Origin: Desulfuromonas acetexigens
GTDB lineage: Bacteria; Desulfobacterota; Desulfuromonadia; Desulfuromonadales; Trichloromonadaceae
Assembly (NCBI RefSeq): GCF_900111775.1
Contig: NZ_FOJJ01000001.1
Span: 248,001 to 312,000 of the forward strand
DNA length: 64,000 nucleotides
Direction of reading: 5' to 3'
Shown piece by piece: positions 46,621 to 58,864 of this stretch. Each line of letters opens with the position of its first letter. Position 1 is the stretch's first letter. The position numbers were made by a program, and so were the translations under genes. Below the pieces are notes generated by a model. That model was not told the origin of the DNA, searched no databases, and saw nothing but the letters and a program-made list of their open reading frames with translations.

Positions 46621-47285
46621 TGTCGAAATCCGAAATTTCCACCCCGACGGCGGTCAAAAAACCCTGGTATCGGGAGTATGCCGAAGCCCTCTTTGTCGCC
46701 GCCATCCTGGCGCTGATCATCCGCACCTTCGTTGTTCAGGCCTTCAAGATTCCCTCCGGGTCCATGGAAGATACCCTGCTGATCGGCGATCATCTGCTGG
46801 TCAACAAGTTTCTTTATGGCGTGCAGGTCCCCTTCGTCGATGGCCGCTACCTGACCATCCGCCATCCTGAGCGGGGGGATGTCATCGTTTTCGAATTCCC
46901 CGAGGATGAGGGAAAAAACTTCTTCCAGCGTCGCGACTTCATCAAGCGCATCGTTGGCCTTCCCGGCGACACGGTAGAAGTTCTGGACAAAAAGGTTCTG
47001 GTCAACGGCGAGCCCTACCAGATCCCCCAGGAAATCCATAAAGAGAATAATATCGTCGCCCCCGGTTTCGGTCCCCGGGATTTTATGCCCGCCATCGAGG
47101 TTCCCGAGGGGCATTATTTCGTCATGGGGGATAACCGCGATCGTTCCTACGATAGCCGTTTCTGGGGCTTTGTCGAAGAATCGAAGATCAAGGGGCTGGC
47201 CTTCATCAAATACTGGTCCTGGGACTCGCAGGCAAGTTGGCTGAAAAAAATTCGCTGGAACCGTCTCGGCCGTCCCATCGAGTAA
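46620..47285 (+). CDS. lepB: Signal peptidase I
   Basis: Inner-membrane protease that removes signal peptides. 221 residues: one membrane helix (about 22-40, AEALFVAAILALIIRTFVV), catalytic Ser48 in PSGSMEDTL, catalytic Lys109 in RRDFIKRIVGLPGD, and box E GDNRDRSYDSRFWGFV. ATG 46620 overlaps the lepA stop. It is a short single-anchor form, smaller than E. coli LepB. No terminator is visible before the pyr promoter. Confidence 0.97.
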   Translation: MSKSEISTPTAVKKPWYREYAEALFVAAILALIIRTFVVQAFKIPSGSMEDTLLIGDHLLVNKFLYGVQVPFVDGRYLTIRHPERGDVIVFEFPEDEGKNFFQRRDFIKRIVGLPGDTVEVLDKKVLVNGEPYQIPQEIHKENNIVAPGFGPRDFMPAIEVPEGHYFVMGDNRDRSYDSRFWGFVEESKIKGLAFIKYWSWDSQASWLKKIRWNRLGRPIE

Positions 47286-47306
47286 TTTCCGCCCGAGCGT
47301 TTTCCG

Positions 47307-47336
47307 TTGACTTGACGGATTTTGTGTTGCTATAGT
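47307..47336 (+). promoter_or_regulatory. Probable promoter of the pyr operon
   Basis: TTGACT at 47307-47312, 18-base spacer, TATAGT at 47331-47336. It lies just upstream of the PyrR-type leader. Confidence 0.6.
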
Positions 47337-47354
47337 TCCGAAAATTCGACTTAT

Positions 47355-47388
47355 CCCTTTAACGTTAATCCCGAGAGATTAGCAAGGG
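47355..47388 (+). promoter_or_regulatory. PyrR-binding RNA hairpin
   Basis: Lower stem CCCTT (47355-47359) with AAGGG (47384-47388), an asymmetric internal loop, and upper stem TAATC/GATTA (47366-47370, 47377-47381) closing the hexaloop CCGAGA. The CCxGAGA loop, the asymmetric bulge and the GCAAGGG tail fit the known PyrR binding element. It stands 43 bases before an intrinsic terminator and is followed by pyrR itself. Confidence 0.8.
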
Positions 47389-47430
47389 TGGCAAAGATGC
47401 AGAAAATCCAGTTCCGCAATTCGTACACTC

Positions 47431-47466
47431 ATACCTTTTCGCCCACCGGCGGGAAGGTATTTTTTT
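47431..47466 (+). terminator. Attenuator terminator before pyrR
   Basis: ATACCTTTTCGCC, loop CACC, GGCGGGAAGGTAT (13 pairs with two G-T) followed by TTTTTT. With the upstream PyrR element it makes a feedback attenuator: PyrR-UMP binding should favour this terminator. It is 34 bases before pyrR. Confidence 0.88.
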
Positions 47467-47475
47467 GTGCCGTAA

Positions 47476-48036
<561 letters not shown>

Positions 48037-48057
48037 CAGCCCAGCAGGGAGGCCCCC

Positions 48058-48990
48058 ATGTCTTTCCGCCATAAGCACATCCTTGGCACGGAACAGCTCT
48101 CCAGAGAAGACATCGAACTGATTCTCGATACCGCCGACAGCCTCAAGGAAATCAACAGCCGCGAGATCAAGAAAGTACCGACCTTGCGGGGCAAGACCAT
48201 CGTCAACCTCTTTTACGAGGCGAGCACCCGCACCCGCACCTCCTTCGAAATCGCCGGCAAGCGCTTGTCCGCCGATACCATCAACATGACCGCCTCCACC
48301 TCTTCGGTGACCAAAGGCGAGACGCTGGAAGACACCGCCAAGAACATCCAGGCGATGAAGCCCGACATTATCGTCATGCGCCATTCGGCCTCCGGCGCCC
48401 CGCACTATCTGGCCGAGCGTATTGACTGCTCGGTCATCAACGCCGGCGACGGCGCCCACGAGCATCCCAGCCAGGCGCTCCTCGACCTGCTCACCATTCG
48501 TCAGCACAAAGGCAAACTCGAGGGGTTGACCGTCGCCATCGTCGGCGACATCACCCACAGCCGGGTGGCTCGCTCCGACCTCTACGCCATGACCAAGATG
48601 GGGATGAAGGTCCGTCTCTGCGGCCCCGGCACCATGATGCCGCCGGGGATCGAGCGCCTCGGCGCCGAGGTCTTCACCGACATGGACGACGCGGTGCGTG
48701 ATGCCGACGTCGTCATGATGCTGCGGATCCAGCTGGAGCGCCAGGGTAAGACGTTGCTGCCGACCCTGCGCGAATATGCCCGCCTCTACGGCCTCAACCC
48801 GGCGCGCCTGGCCCTGGCCAAGCCCGACGCCATTGTCATGCATCCCGGCCCCTTGAATCGTGGGGTGGAAATTTCCTCCTATGTGGCGGACGGGAAGCAG
48901 AGCGTGATTCTCGACCAGGTGGAAAACGGCGTGGCGGTGCGCATGGCTCTGCTTTATCTGGTGGCCGGCGGCGAAGCGAGCGAATCCTGA
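48058..48990 (+). CDS. pyrB: Aspartate carbamoyltransferase catalytic chain
   Basis: Joins carbamoyl phosphate and aspartate in pyrimidine synthesis. 310 residues. Carbamoyl-phosphate site [30 protein letters not shown] (written [14 protein letters not shown]), [12 protein letters not shown], and [14 protein letters not shown] 48058 with AGGGAGG upstream. There is no pyrI regulatory gene in the operon, so activity may be controlled through PyrR. It follows pyrR by 21 bases. Confidence 0.98.
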   Translation: MSFRHKHILGTEQLSREDIELILDTADSLKEINSREIKKVPTLRGKTIVNLFYEASTRTRTSFEIAGKRLSADTINMTASTSSVTKGETLEDTAKNIQAMKPDIIVMRHSASGAPHYLAERIDCSVINAGDGAHEHPSQALLDLLTIRQHKGKLEGLTVAIVGDITHSRVARSDLYAMTKMGMKVRLCGPGTMMPPGIERLGAEVFTDMDDAVRDADVVMMLRIQLERQGKTLLPTLREYARLYGLNPARLALAKPDAIVMHPGPLNRGVEISSYVADGKQSVILDQVENGVAVRMALLYLVAGGEASES

Positions 48991-49023
48991 TTATTGACGA
49001 TTTTTCTTAAAGAGGTGACGGAT

Positions 49024-50295
49024 ATGAGCATTCTTATCAAAGGCGGCCGGATCATCGATCCGGCCAACGGCATCGACGATACCCTTGACCTGCTGATTCA
49101 GGATGGGCGCATCGCCCAGGTTGGCAAGAACCTGGACGGCAAAGGCGCCGAAGTCATCGACGCCGGCGGGCTGCTGGTGACCCCGGGACTGATCGACATG
49201 CACGTCCATCTGCGCGATCCCGGCCAAGAGTACAAGGAGGATATCGTCTCCGGCACAAAAGCGGCGGTCGCCGGCGGCTTTACTTCGGTGGCTTGCATGC
49301 CGAACACCAACCCGATCAACGACAACAAGGCGGTTACCCGCTACATCATCGAAAAGGCGAAAGCGGAAGGGGCGGCCAACGTTTTTCCTATCGGCAGCAT
49401 CACCAAGGGGCTGAAAGGCGACACCCTCAGTGAGATGGGGGATCTTAAAGAGGCCGGCTGCGTCGCCCTCTCCGACGATGGCAAGCCGGTGAGCGACGGC
49501 GAGATGATGCGCCGCGCCTTTGAATATGCCAAGCCCTTCAATCTGCCGCTGATTTCCCACGCCGAGGATCTTTCCCTGGTCGGCGAAGGGGTGATGAACT
49601 ACGGTTTCGTCGCCACCGAACTCGGGCTCAAGGGGATTCCCTGGGTCGCCGAGGATGCCGCTACCGCCCGCGACGTGCTCCTCGCCGAATTCACCGGCGC
49701 ACGGCTGCATGTCGCCCATGTTTCCACCAAGGGCTCGGTGGAGATCGTCCGCGCCGCCAAGAAGCGCGGGGTCAAGGTGACCTGCGAGGCGACCCCCCAT
49801 CACTTCACCCTGACCGAAGAAGCGGTGCGCGGTTACGACACCAACGCCAAGATGAATCCGCCGCTGCGTACCGCCGAGGATCTGGCGGCTCTGCGCCAGG
49901 GGCTGGCCGACGGCACCGTCGACGCCATCGCCACCGACCATGCTCCCCATCATATCGACGAGAAAAATGTCGAATTCAACGTTGCCCTGAATGGCATTGT
50001 CGGTCTGGAAACCGCCCTGCCGCTGAGCCTGGCCCTGGTCCGCGACGGCGTTTTTTCCCTCGGCGCCATGGTCGCTAAGTTGACGACCGCGCCCGCGGGG
50101 ATTCTCGGCATTCCCCGCGGCACCCTGAGTGTCGGCGCTGTCGCCGATGTGACTTTGATCGACCTGGAGCTGAAATGGACGGTCGAAGCTGCCAAGTTTC
50201 AATCGAAGAGCAAGAATACACCTTTTAATGGCTGGAACGTCCAGGGCGCGGCGGTTCGCACCATCGTCGGCGGCAAAGTCGTCTATCAGCGTTAA
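49024..50295 (+). CDS. pyrC: Dihydroorotase
   Basis: Cyclises carbamoyl aspartate to dihydroorotate. 423 residues of the class I (amidohydrolase) type: zinc motif [17 protein letters not shown], the carbamylated-Lys region near [30 protein letters not shown], and the catalytic Asp in [12 protein letters not shown] 49024 has AGAGGTGA upstream and gives the usual [13 protein letters not shown] start; the frame opens earlier at 48994. It overlaps nothing and follows pyrB by 33 bases. Confidence 0.97.
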   Translation: MSILIKGGRIIDPANGIDDTLDLLIQDGRIAQVGKNLDGKGAEVIDAGGLLVTPGLIDMHVHLRDPGQEYKEDIVSGTKAAVAGGFTSVACMPNTNPINDNKAVTRYIIEKAKAEGAANVFPIGSITKGLKGDTLSEMGDLKEAGCVALSDDGKPVSDGEMMRRAFEYAKPFNLPLISHAEDLSLVGEGVMNYGFVATELGLKGIPWVAEDAATARDVLLAEFTGARLHVAHVSTKGSVEIVRAAKKRGVKVTCEATPHHFTLTEEAVRGYDTNAKMNPPLRTAEDLAALRQGLADGTVDAIATDHAPHHIDEKNVEFNVALNGIVGLETALPLSLALVRDGVFSLGAMVAKLTTAPAGILGIPRGTLSVGAVADVTLIDLELKWTVEAAKFQSKSKNTPFNGWNVQGAAVRTIVGGKVVYQR

Positions 50296-50308
50296 ATCAC
50301 TGACTATA

Positions 50309-50350
50309 AGCGCCCGTCGAAGCGCGACCGATGGCGTTTCGACGGGCGCT
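50309..50350 (+). other. Intercistronic hairpin pyrC-carA
   Basis: AGCGCCCGTCGAA, 16-base loop, TTCGACGGGCGCT: 13 perfect pairs, 28 bases before carA. No T run, so not a clean terminator. It may balance expression of pyrC and carA or slow mRNA decay. Confidence 0.6.
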
Positions 50351-50377
50351 CGCCCACCAAAAGGAGTCCCACGCATA

Positions 50378-51514
50378 ATGAAAGCCATTCTGGCCCTGGC
50401 CGACGGCCGGGTCTTCCACGGAAAATCCTTCGGCGCCACCGGCGAAGTCACCGGCGAGGTGGTCTTCAACACCAGCATGACCGGCTATCAGGAGATCCTT
50501 ACCGATCCTTCCTATCGCGGCGAGATCGTCACCATGACCTACCCGATGATCGGCAACTGCGGCATCAACCCCGAGGATGTGGAATCCTCCCGCCCACATC
50601 TGGCCGGTTTCGTGGTCAAGGAATACCACGAGGTGCCGAGCAACTGGCGTGCACGCATGAGCCTCGACGCCTATCTCAAGGAGAACGGCATCGTCGGCAT
50701 CCAGGGGATCGACACCCGGGCGCTGGTCCGCCACATCCGCGACCACGGCGCCCAGACCGGGATTATCTCCTCGGTCGATACGGATAGCGCGAGCCTGGTA
50801 GAAAAGGCTAAGGCGGCGCCCTCCATCGTCGGCCGCGACCTGGTGCGGGAAGTGACCTGCGAGGCCCCCTACCATTGGGACGAAGGGTTGTGGGAACTGG
50901 GCCAGGGCTATACGCGCCCCGAGGCGCCGGCGCGCTTCAAGGTGGTGGCTTACGATTTCGGCATCAAACGCAACATCCTGCGCAATCTGGTCAGTCTCGG
51001 TTGCGACGTCACCGTCGTTCCCGCCGAGACTCCGGCCGAAGAGGTGCTGGCGATGAATCCGGACGGGGTTTTCCTCAGCAACGGCCCCGGTGATCCCGAG
51101 CCGATCCACTACGCTCAGGAAAACATCCGCAAAATTCTTGGCAAGAAGCCGATTTTCGGCATCTGCCTCGGCCATCAGCTGCTCAGCCTGGCCCTGGGCG
51201 GCAAAACCTATAAGCTCAAGTTCGGCCATCGCGGCGGCAACCAGCCGGTCTTGCAGGGGGATCAGCACGCCGTGGAGATCACTTCGCAGAATCACGGCTT
51301 CGCCGTCGATGCCGCCTCCATCACCGACAGCGCGATACAAACCCATGTCAATCTCAACGACAACACCGTCGAGGGGATCTGTCATCGGACGCTCCCGGCC
51401 TTCTCCGTCCAGTACCATCCCGAGGCTTCCCCCGGTCCCCACGACGCCCGCTATCTCTTCGACCGCTTCATCGCGATGATGGCAGAGGCAAAGCAGGCTC
51501 AAGGAAAAAGGTAA
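50378..51514 (+). CDS. carA: Carbamoyl-phosphate synthase small subunit
   Basis: Glutaminase subunit supplying ammonia to CarB. 378 residues. N-terminal domain ([21 protein letters not shown]), and class I glutamine amidotransferase with catalytic Cys in [24 protein letters not shown] and HPEASPGP at the C-terminal His. ATG 50378 with AAAAGGAG upstream; the longer open frame belongs to pyrC shadow. Adjacent carB completes the enzyme. Confidence 0.98.
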   Translation: MKAILALADGRVFHGKSFGATGEVTGEVVFNTSMTGYQEILTDPSYRGEIVTMTYPMIGNCGINPEDVESSRPHLAGFVVKEYHEVPSNWRARMSLDAYLKENGIVGIQGIDTRALVRHIRDHGAQTGIISSVDTDSASLVEKAKAAPSIVGRDLVREVTCEAPYHWDEGLWELGQGYTRPEAPARFKVVAYDFGIKRNILRNLVSLGCDVTVVPAETPAEEVLAMNPDGVFLSNGPGDPEPIHYAQENIRKILGKKPIFGICLGHQLLSLALGGKTYKLKFGHRGGNQPVLQGDQHAVEITSQNHGFAVDAASITDSAIQTHVNLNDNTVEGICHRTLPAFSVQYHPEASPGPHDARYLFDRFIAMMAEAKQAQGKR

Positions 51515-51570
51515 AAGGAAAAAGGTACTTATAGCTTTTCCTTTATCCTTTGTCCTTTAACCTTTCTCCT
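51501..51570. repeat. AAGG/CCTT-rich inverted sequence between carA and carB
   Basis: Starts inside the last carA codons with AAGGAAAAAGGTAAAAGG and continues past the stop into CTTTTCCTTTATCCTTTG. The purine-rich units recur about every 7 bases (AAAAGG, then CCTTT on the other side), so the strand can fold back imperfectly. It separates two genes that are normally closely coupled. Confidence 0.5.
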
Positions 51571-51589
51571 CGTGAATGAAAGATAAAAT

Positions 51590-54835
<3,246 letters not shown>

Positions 54836-54929
54836 AGGTTTTCTTTTCAGCAAAAAACCGGTATCTATACACATGTCGGGCGGGGTAACCTGCCCGACAC
54901 TATTTTTGGAAAAGGAAAGAGAAGCAGCC

Positions 54930-55406
54930 ATGTCCCATTCCATACCCATGACCCAGGAAGGCTATCAGCGCCTTCAGGAAGAACTCAAGAAGCTGATTCG
55001 TGTCGATCGTCCGAAAGTTGTCCAGGACATCGCCGAAGCCCGCGGCCATGGAGATCTCTCGGAAAACGCCGAGTACGATGCGGCCAAGGATCGTCAGGGT
55101 TTCATCGAAGGTCGCATCAAGGAACTGAACGATAAAATCGCCCGCGCCCAGGTCATCAACCCGGCGGAACTCGATACCGACAAGGTGGTTTTCGGTGCGA
55201 CCGTGACCATCTTCGACGTCGATTCCGGCACGGAAGTGACCTATCAGATCGTTGGCGAGGATGAAGCCGATCTCAAGCAGGGGAAGATCTCGGTCACCTC
55301 CCCGGTGGGCAAGGCTCTTATTGGCCACAAGCTCGATGACGAAGTGCGTATCAAGGTGCCCTCGGGGCTGCGCATCTACGAAATCATCGACATCAAATAC
55401 GAATAA
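54930..55406 (+). CDS. greA: Transcription elongation factor GreA
   Basis: Rescues backtracked RNA polymerase by stimulating transcript cleavage. 158 residues: N-terminal coiled coil with the tip DLSENAEYDAAKDRQGFIEGRI (acidic pair) and C-terminal FKBP-like domain (GATVTIFDVDSGTEVTYQIVG, ISVTSPVGKALIGHKLDDEV). ATG 54930 with GGAAAGAG upstream; the frame opens at 54873. Follows carB by 94 bases, likely in one transcript. Confidence 0.97.
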   Translation: MSHSIPMTQEGYQRLQEELKKLIRVDRPKVVQDIAEARGHGDLSENAEYDAAKDRQGFIEGRIKELNDKIARAQVINPAELDTDKVVFGATVTIFDVDSGTEVTYQIVGEDEADLKQGKISVTSPVGKALIGHKLDDEVRIKVPSGLRIYEIIDIKYE

Positions 55407-55423
55407 TCAAAGGAGACAAAATC

Positions 55424-55627
55424 ATGAGCCAGAAAGTCACCAAGGATATGACCTTTCACCAAGTGATGCAGATGAGCCCGGAAGTTGTCGGAGTTCTGCG
55501 CCAGTTTAATCTCGGCTGCGTCGGTTGCATGGGCGCCATGAACGAAAGTCTGGAGCAGGGCGCCACCGCTCACGGCCTGGATGTCAACGAGCTGCTCAAG
55601 GCGCTCAACGCTATTTTCGAAAAGTAA
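55424..55627 (+). CDS. DUF1858 protein with CxxC
   Basis: 67 residues of the DUF1858 family: VTKDMTFHQVMQMSPEVVGVLRQFNLGC and GCMGAMNESLEQGA. Cys32 and Cys35 form a CxxC motif. Members are often found as small redox or Fe-S related partners; the ScdA-like N-terminal domain is similar. ATG 55424 has AAAGGAG upstream and lies 17 bases after greA. recG follows after 15 bases, so it is in an operon with elongation and repair genes. The role is not known. Confidence 0.88.
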   Translation: MSQKVTKDMTFHQVMQMSPEVVGVLRQFNLGCVGCMGAMNESLEQGATAHGLDVNELLKALNAIFEK

Positions 55628-55642
55628 CCGGGAGGGGAGGGG

Positions 55643-57796
55643 ATGTCTCTGACTCCCACCCGAAAACGCAGTACGCAACTGCTTGCCACCCCCCTGGAGA
55701 CCATCCGGGGGGTCGGATCCCGTGTTCTGGAAAAACTCGCCAAACTCGGACTCCACACCGTGGAGGACGCCCTCTACTGCCTGCCATTCCGCTACGAAGA
55801 CCGTCGCCAACTCAAAAAAATAGCGCAACTGCTCCCGGGCACCGAACAGGTTTTCACTGGGGAAATCACCTATGCCGCCGAGACCGTCACCCCCCGCGCC
55901 CGCAAAAAGATTTTTGAGGCGATGGTCAGCGACGGCAGCGGCCAGGTAGCGCTTAAATGGTTTCGTTATCGCGGCGACTGGATGAAAAAACAGTTCGCCG
56001 TCGGCCGCAAGGCGGTTTTCATCGGCGAGATCAAGCGCTTTGGCGCCCTGCGCGAAGTGCACCACCCCGACGTGGAATTCCTTCCCGAAGGGGCCGATGC
56101 CGAGACGATCCTGCGCGCCGATCCTTTGAGTTTCGGCCGCATCCTGCCGGTCTATCCCCTCACCGAAGGCCTGCCGCAAAAGAGCTTGCGCAAGATCATG
56201 AAAGAGGTGGTCGATTGCTACGCCTCCCTCGCGGTCTCCGCCATCCCCGATGACATCGCTTCCCGCGCGCAACTACTCCCCCTGGACGAAGCCTTCCGCC
56301 AAGCCCATTGGCCCGAGGCCGACGTTTCACTGGCCGCGTTGGAAGAGGGGAGGGATGCCGCTCGCCGCACCCTGGTTTTCGACGAATTTTTCTTTCTCGA
56401 ACTCGGTCTGGCCCTGAAACGCCGGGGCGTCGTTCTTGAGGAAGGGATTCCCTTCCAAGTCGAGCACCGTTACACCCGGCCCCTGGCGAAGATGCTCCCG
56501 TTCCAGCTCACCGCCGCCCAGCGCCGGGTGCTTGGCGAAATCAAAGCCGATCTCATGGCCCCCCATCCGATGAATCGGCTGGTACAGGGGGATGTCGGTT
56601 GCGGCAAGACCATCGTCGCCCTGATGGCGGCGCTCATTGCTATCGAAAACGACACCCAGGTGGCGGTGGTCGCGCCGACGGAAATCCTCGCAGAGCAGCA
56701 CTATCTGCAGTTTCACCGCTGGCTCGAAGTCCTGGGGCTGCGCTGTGCGCTCTTGACCGGCTCGCAAAGCGGCAAGGAGAAACGGGAAGTCCTCGAAGCC
56801 GTCCGTACAGGCGCCATCCATCTCGTCGTCGGTACTCATGCGTTGCTGCAAGAAGGGGTGGAATTCCGGCAGCTTGGCCTTGGGATCATCGACGAGCAGC
56901 ACCGTTTCGGGGTGCGTCAGCGGGGTGTGCTCAAACGCAAGGGAATCTCCCCGCACATCCTGGTCATGACCGCCACGCCCATCCCCCGCACCCTCTCCCT
57001 GACCCTCTACGGCGATCTCGCCCTGTCCGTCATCGACGAACTGCCGCCGGGACGAACCCCCGTCGTCACCAAGGTGTTGACGGAAAATTACAGAGAGCGG
57101 GCCTATAATTTCATTAAAAAAGAAATAGGGCAGGGGAGGCAGGCCTATATTGTCTATCCGCTGGTGAAGGAATCGGAAAAATCCGATCTTCTCGCCGCCA
57201 GCGAAGGGGCCGCCCAACTGCAAGCTGAGGTGTTTCCCGAATCCAAGGTCGGGTTGCTGCACGGACAGATGAAGCCGGACGAAAAAGAAGCGGTGATGGA
57301 GGATTTCAAAAAGCGCCGGATCGATATTCTCGTATCGACCACGGTCATCGAGGTCGGCATTGATGTGCCCAACGCTACGGTGATGCTGGTGGAACATGCC
57401 GAGCGCTTTGGCCTGGCCCAACTCCACCAGCTGCGCGGGCGGGTCGGGCGCGGCGCCGATCAGAGCCATTGTTTGCTGATCCGCTCCCAGCGTTGCAGCG
57501 AGGACGGCATGAAACGCTTGCAGGTGATGACCGAAACCAGCGACGGTTTCCGCATCGCCGAAGCCGACCTAGAAATCCGCGGCCCCGGCGAATTTCTCGG
57601 CACCCGGCAAGCGGGCCTGCCCGACTTCCGCGTCGCCAATCTCCTCCGCGACGGCCGTGTCCTCGAGGACGCCCGCCGCGAAGCCTTCCGCCTCGCCGCC
57701 GAGGAGGATTTCATGACCCATCCGCAATATGAGGAAGTACGGCAGGTGCTGATGGAGCGCTGGGGGAATCGGCTGGAGTTGGCGAGTATCGGCTGA
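55643..57796 (+). CDS. recG: ATP-dependent DNA helicase RecG
   Basis: Superfamily 2 helicase that reverses stalled forks and processes Holliday junctions. 717 residues: N-terminal wedge/OB domain, then LTAAQRRVLGEI (Q motif), Walker A GDVGCGKTIVALMAALI, DEQHRFGVRQR (DExH-type), MTATPIPRTLSLTLYG, and the C-terminal RecG domain HQLRGRVGRGADQSHCLL. ATG 55643 with GGGAGGGG upstream. Length is in the family range. A toxin-antitoxin pair follows. Confidence 0.97.
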   Translation: MSLTPTRKRSTQLLATPLETIRGVGSRVLEKLAKLGLHTVEDALYCLPFRYEDRRQLKKIAQLLPGTEQVFTGEITYAAETVTPRARKKIFEAMVSDGSGQVALKWFRYRGDWMKKQFAVGRKAVFIGEIKRFGALREVHHPDVEFLPEGADAETILRADPLSFGRILPVYPLTEGLPQKSLRKIMKEVVDCYASLAVSAIPDDIASRAQLLPLDEAFRQAHWPEADVSLAALEEGRDAARRTLVFDEFFFLELGLALKRRGVVLEEGIPFQVEHRYTRPLAKMLPFQLTAAQRRVLGEIKADLMAPHPMNRLVQGDVGCGKTIVALMAALIAIENDTQVAVVAPTEILAEQHYLQFHRWLEVLGLRCALLTGSQSGKEKREVLEAVRTGAIHLVVGTHALLQEGVEFRQLGLGIIDEQHRFGVRQRGVLKRKGISPHILVMTATPIPRTLSLTLYGDLALSVIDELPPGRTPVVTKVLTENYRERAYNFIKKEIGQGRQAYIVYPLVKESEKSDLLAASEGAAQLQAEVFPESKVGLLHGQMKPDEKEAVMEDFKKRRIDILVSTTVIEVGIDVPNATVMLVEHAERFGLAQLHQLRGRVGRGADQSHCLLIRSQRCSEDGMKRLQVMTETSDGFRIAEADLEIRGPGEFLGTRQAGLPDFRVANLLRDGRVLEDARREAFRLAAEEDFMTHPQYEEVRQVLMERWGNRLELASIG

Positions 57797-57837
57797 GGAA
57801 AAGCTATTTCTGCTTCGAGCCTAGTACATCAGGAAAC

Positions 57838-57880
57838 TTGTCAGGTGATATTTGATGATGTATCTTGGTAACAAAGATAC
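57838..57880 (+). promoter_or_regulatory. Promoter and operator of a toxin-antitoxin operon
   Basis: TTGTCA at 57838-57843, 17-base spacer, TATCTT at 57861-57866. The -10 is embedded in an inverted repeat GTATCTT (57860-57866), GGTAACA, AAGATAC (57874-57880). Antitoxin binding there would block the promoter, the usual autoregulation of such operons. Confidence 0.7.
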
Positions 57881-57895
57881 CATGGAGGTAGGGTT

Positions 57896-58171
57896 ATGAA
57901 AAGTAACAGGCAACTGGGACTCAGGCTTGATGAAGCCGACAGCATGAACCTTAAACGGATTGCCCAACGCGAAGGGCGTAACGAACAGGATGTGCTCCGG
58001 GATTCGTTGCGGATGTATGTTCAGCACGCAGACGAACAAAAAAAAATCATCGATTCCGTTGAACGGGGTTGGTACGAATTGCGTTCAGGAGTGGGTACAG
58101 TGGTGGCGGAAGAAGATGATTTCTTCAATTCAATCAAGAAAGAGCTGCGGAATGGCAAAACGTCCGCTTAA
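57896..58171 (+). CDS. Antitoxin, ribbon-helix-helix-like
   Basis: 91 residues. The N-terminal LGLRLDEADSMNLKRIAQREGRNEQDVLRDSLRMYV resembles an RHH DNA-binding domain, and the C-terminal half (EDDFFNSIKKELRNGKTSA) is the likely toxin-binding tail. ATG 57896 has GGAGGTAGGG upstream. It overlaps the downstream toxin by 20 bases and follows a promoter with an inverted repeat. Its codon use is more A/T rich than recG. Could be a CopG- or VapB-type protein; the family is not certain. Confidence 0.8.
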   Translation: MKSNRQLGLRLDEADSMNLKRIAQREGRNEQDVLRDSLRMYVQHADEQKKIIDSVERGWYELRSGVGTVVAEEDDFFNSIKKELRNGKTSA

Positions 58172-58499
58172 GCGCTCGCTCGAATACCAGACTCAGGTTC
58201 GGCGATATGCGCGGAATTTAGCGGACCGCTACAGAGTTGAGGTGGCGGAGGCGTTTCTCGACCGTATTGCAGAAGCGGAAAAACTTTTATACGAAAATAA
58301 CCTTGTCGGTACCGATTCTCCTTATTTGCTGGCTGGGGAACAGGTGATCCTGAAAGAGTTGTATGTCGACTCGGGTCCGGTGAAATATTGCATCATCTAT
58401 GAAGTAACCGATCAATATGTCGGCCTGGTTGCGCTTTGGCACGGCATGGGTATTCGTAGAACCAACTCGCTTCTTCGGATATGGGAAAATAATAAATAA
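58152..58499 (+). CDS. RelE/ParE-type toxin
   Basis: 115 residues, basic, matching the RelE/ParE toxin fold: LEYQTQVRRYARNLADRYRVEVAEAFLDRIAEAEKLLYEN, YLLAGEQVILKEL, and CIIYEVTDQYVGLVALWHGMGIRR with the family strand and Arg-rich end. ATG 58152 overlaps the antitoxin by 20 bases. The pair forms a compact type II module. Whether it targets gyrase or mRNA cannot be read from the sequence. The toxin looks complete. Confidence 0.82.
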   Translation: MAKRPLKRSLEYQTQVRRYARNLADRYRVEVAEAFLDRIAEAEKLLYENNLVGTDSPYLLAGEQVILKELYVDSGPVKYCIIYEVTDQYVGLVALWHGMGIRRTNSLLRIWENNK

Positions 58500-58864
58500 A
58501 AACAGTTAGTTGGAGGCGGTGAAGTCCCGGCCTCCAAATTTGCCCTGTAATCAACTTTTATCGACCGGGGCTGGCTTGGGTATAGGCGGAAATCGTGTCC
58601 CCAGCGACATTTTGACAACCGTGACCCGTTTTCAAGATCCTCTTTCTTTCGATACCCCTCTGGTTTCAGATTCACTTTAGTTTACATAATATATCTTATG
58701 CGACGTAATGTGTTTACGTCCGGCTTTTGCCGTCGCCGTCTAGGCACGTCTCCTCCGGAATGATGCATGAGTTGTCGCCCACGGAAATTTTCGACATTTT
58801 CGGTGGGACTATGTTAAATTGCCCGCCAATCAAGACGTTTTTCAACTGAAGGAACTTTAGATCG
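58500..58864. other. 365-base gap between toxin and rbgA
   Basis: No credible gene. It holds a hairpin TTGGAGGC, 12-base loop, GCCTCCAA (58510-58537) that may end the toxin operon, an inverted repeat GACGTAA, TGTGT, TTACGTC (58702-58720), and an AT-rich stretch (58680-58700). The rbgA promoter is at its end. Confidence 0.6.
58791..58819 (+). promoter_or_regulatory. Probable rbgA promoter
   Basis: TCGACA at 58791-58796 (one mismatch to TTGACA), 17-base spacer, TTAAAT at 58814-58819 within TATGTTAAAT, 45 bases before rbgA. The same -10 context occurs before infA. Confidence 0.55.
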
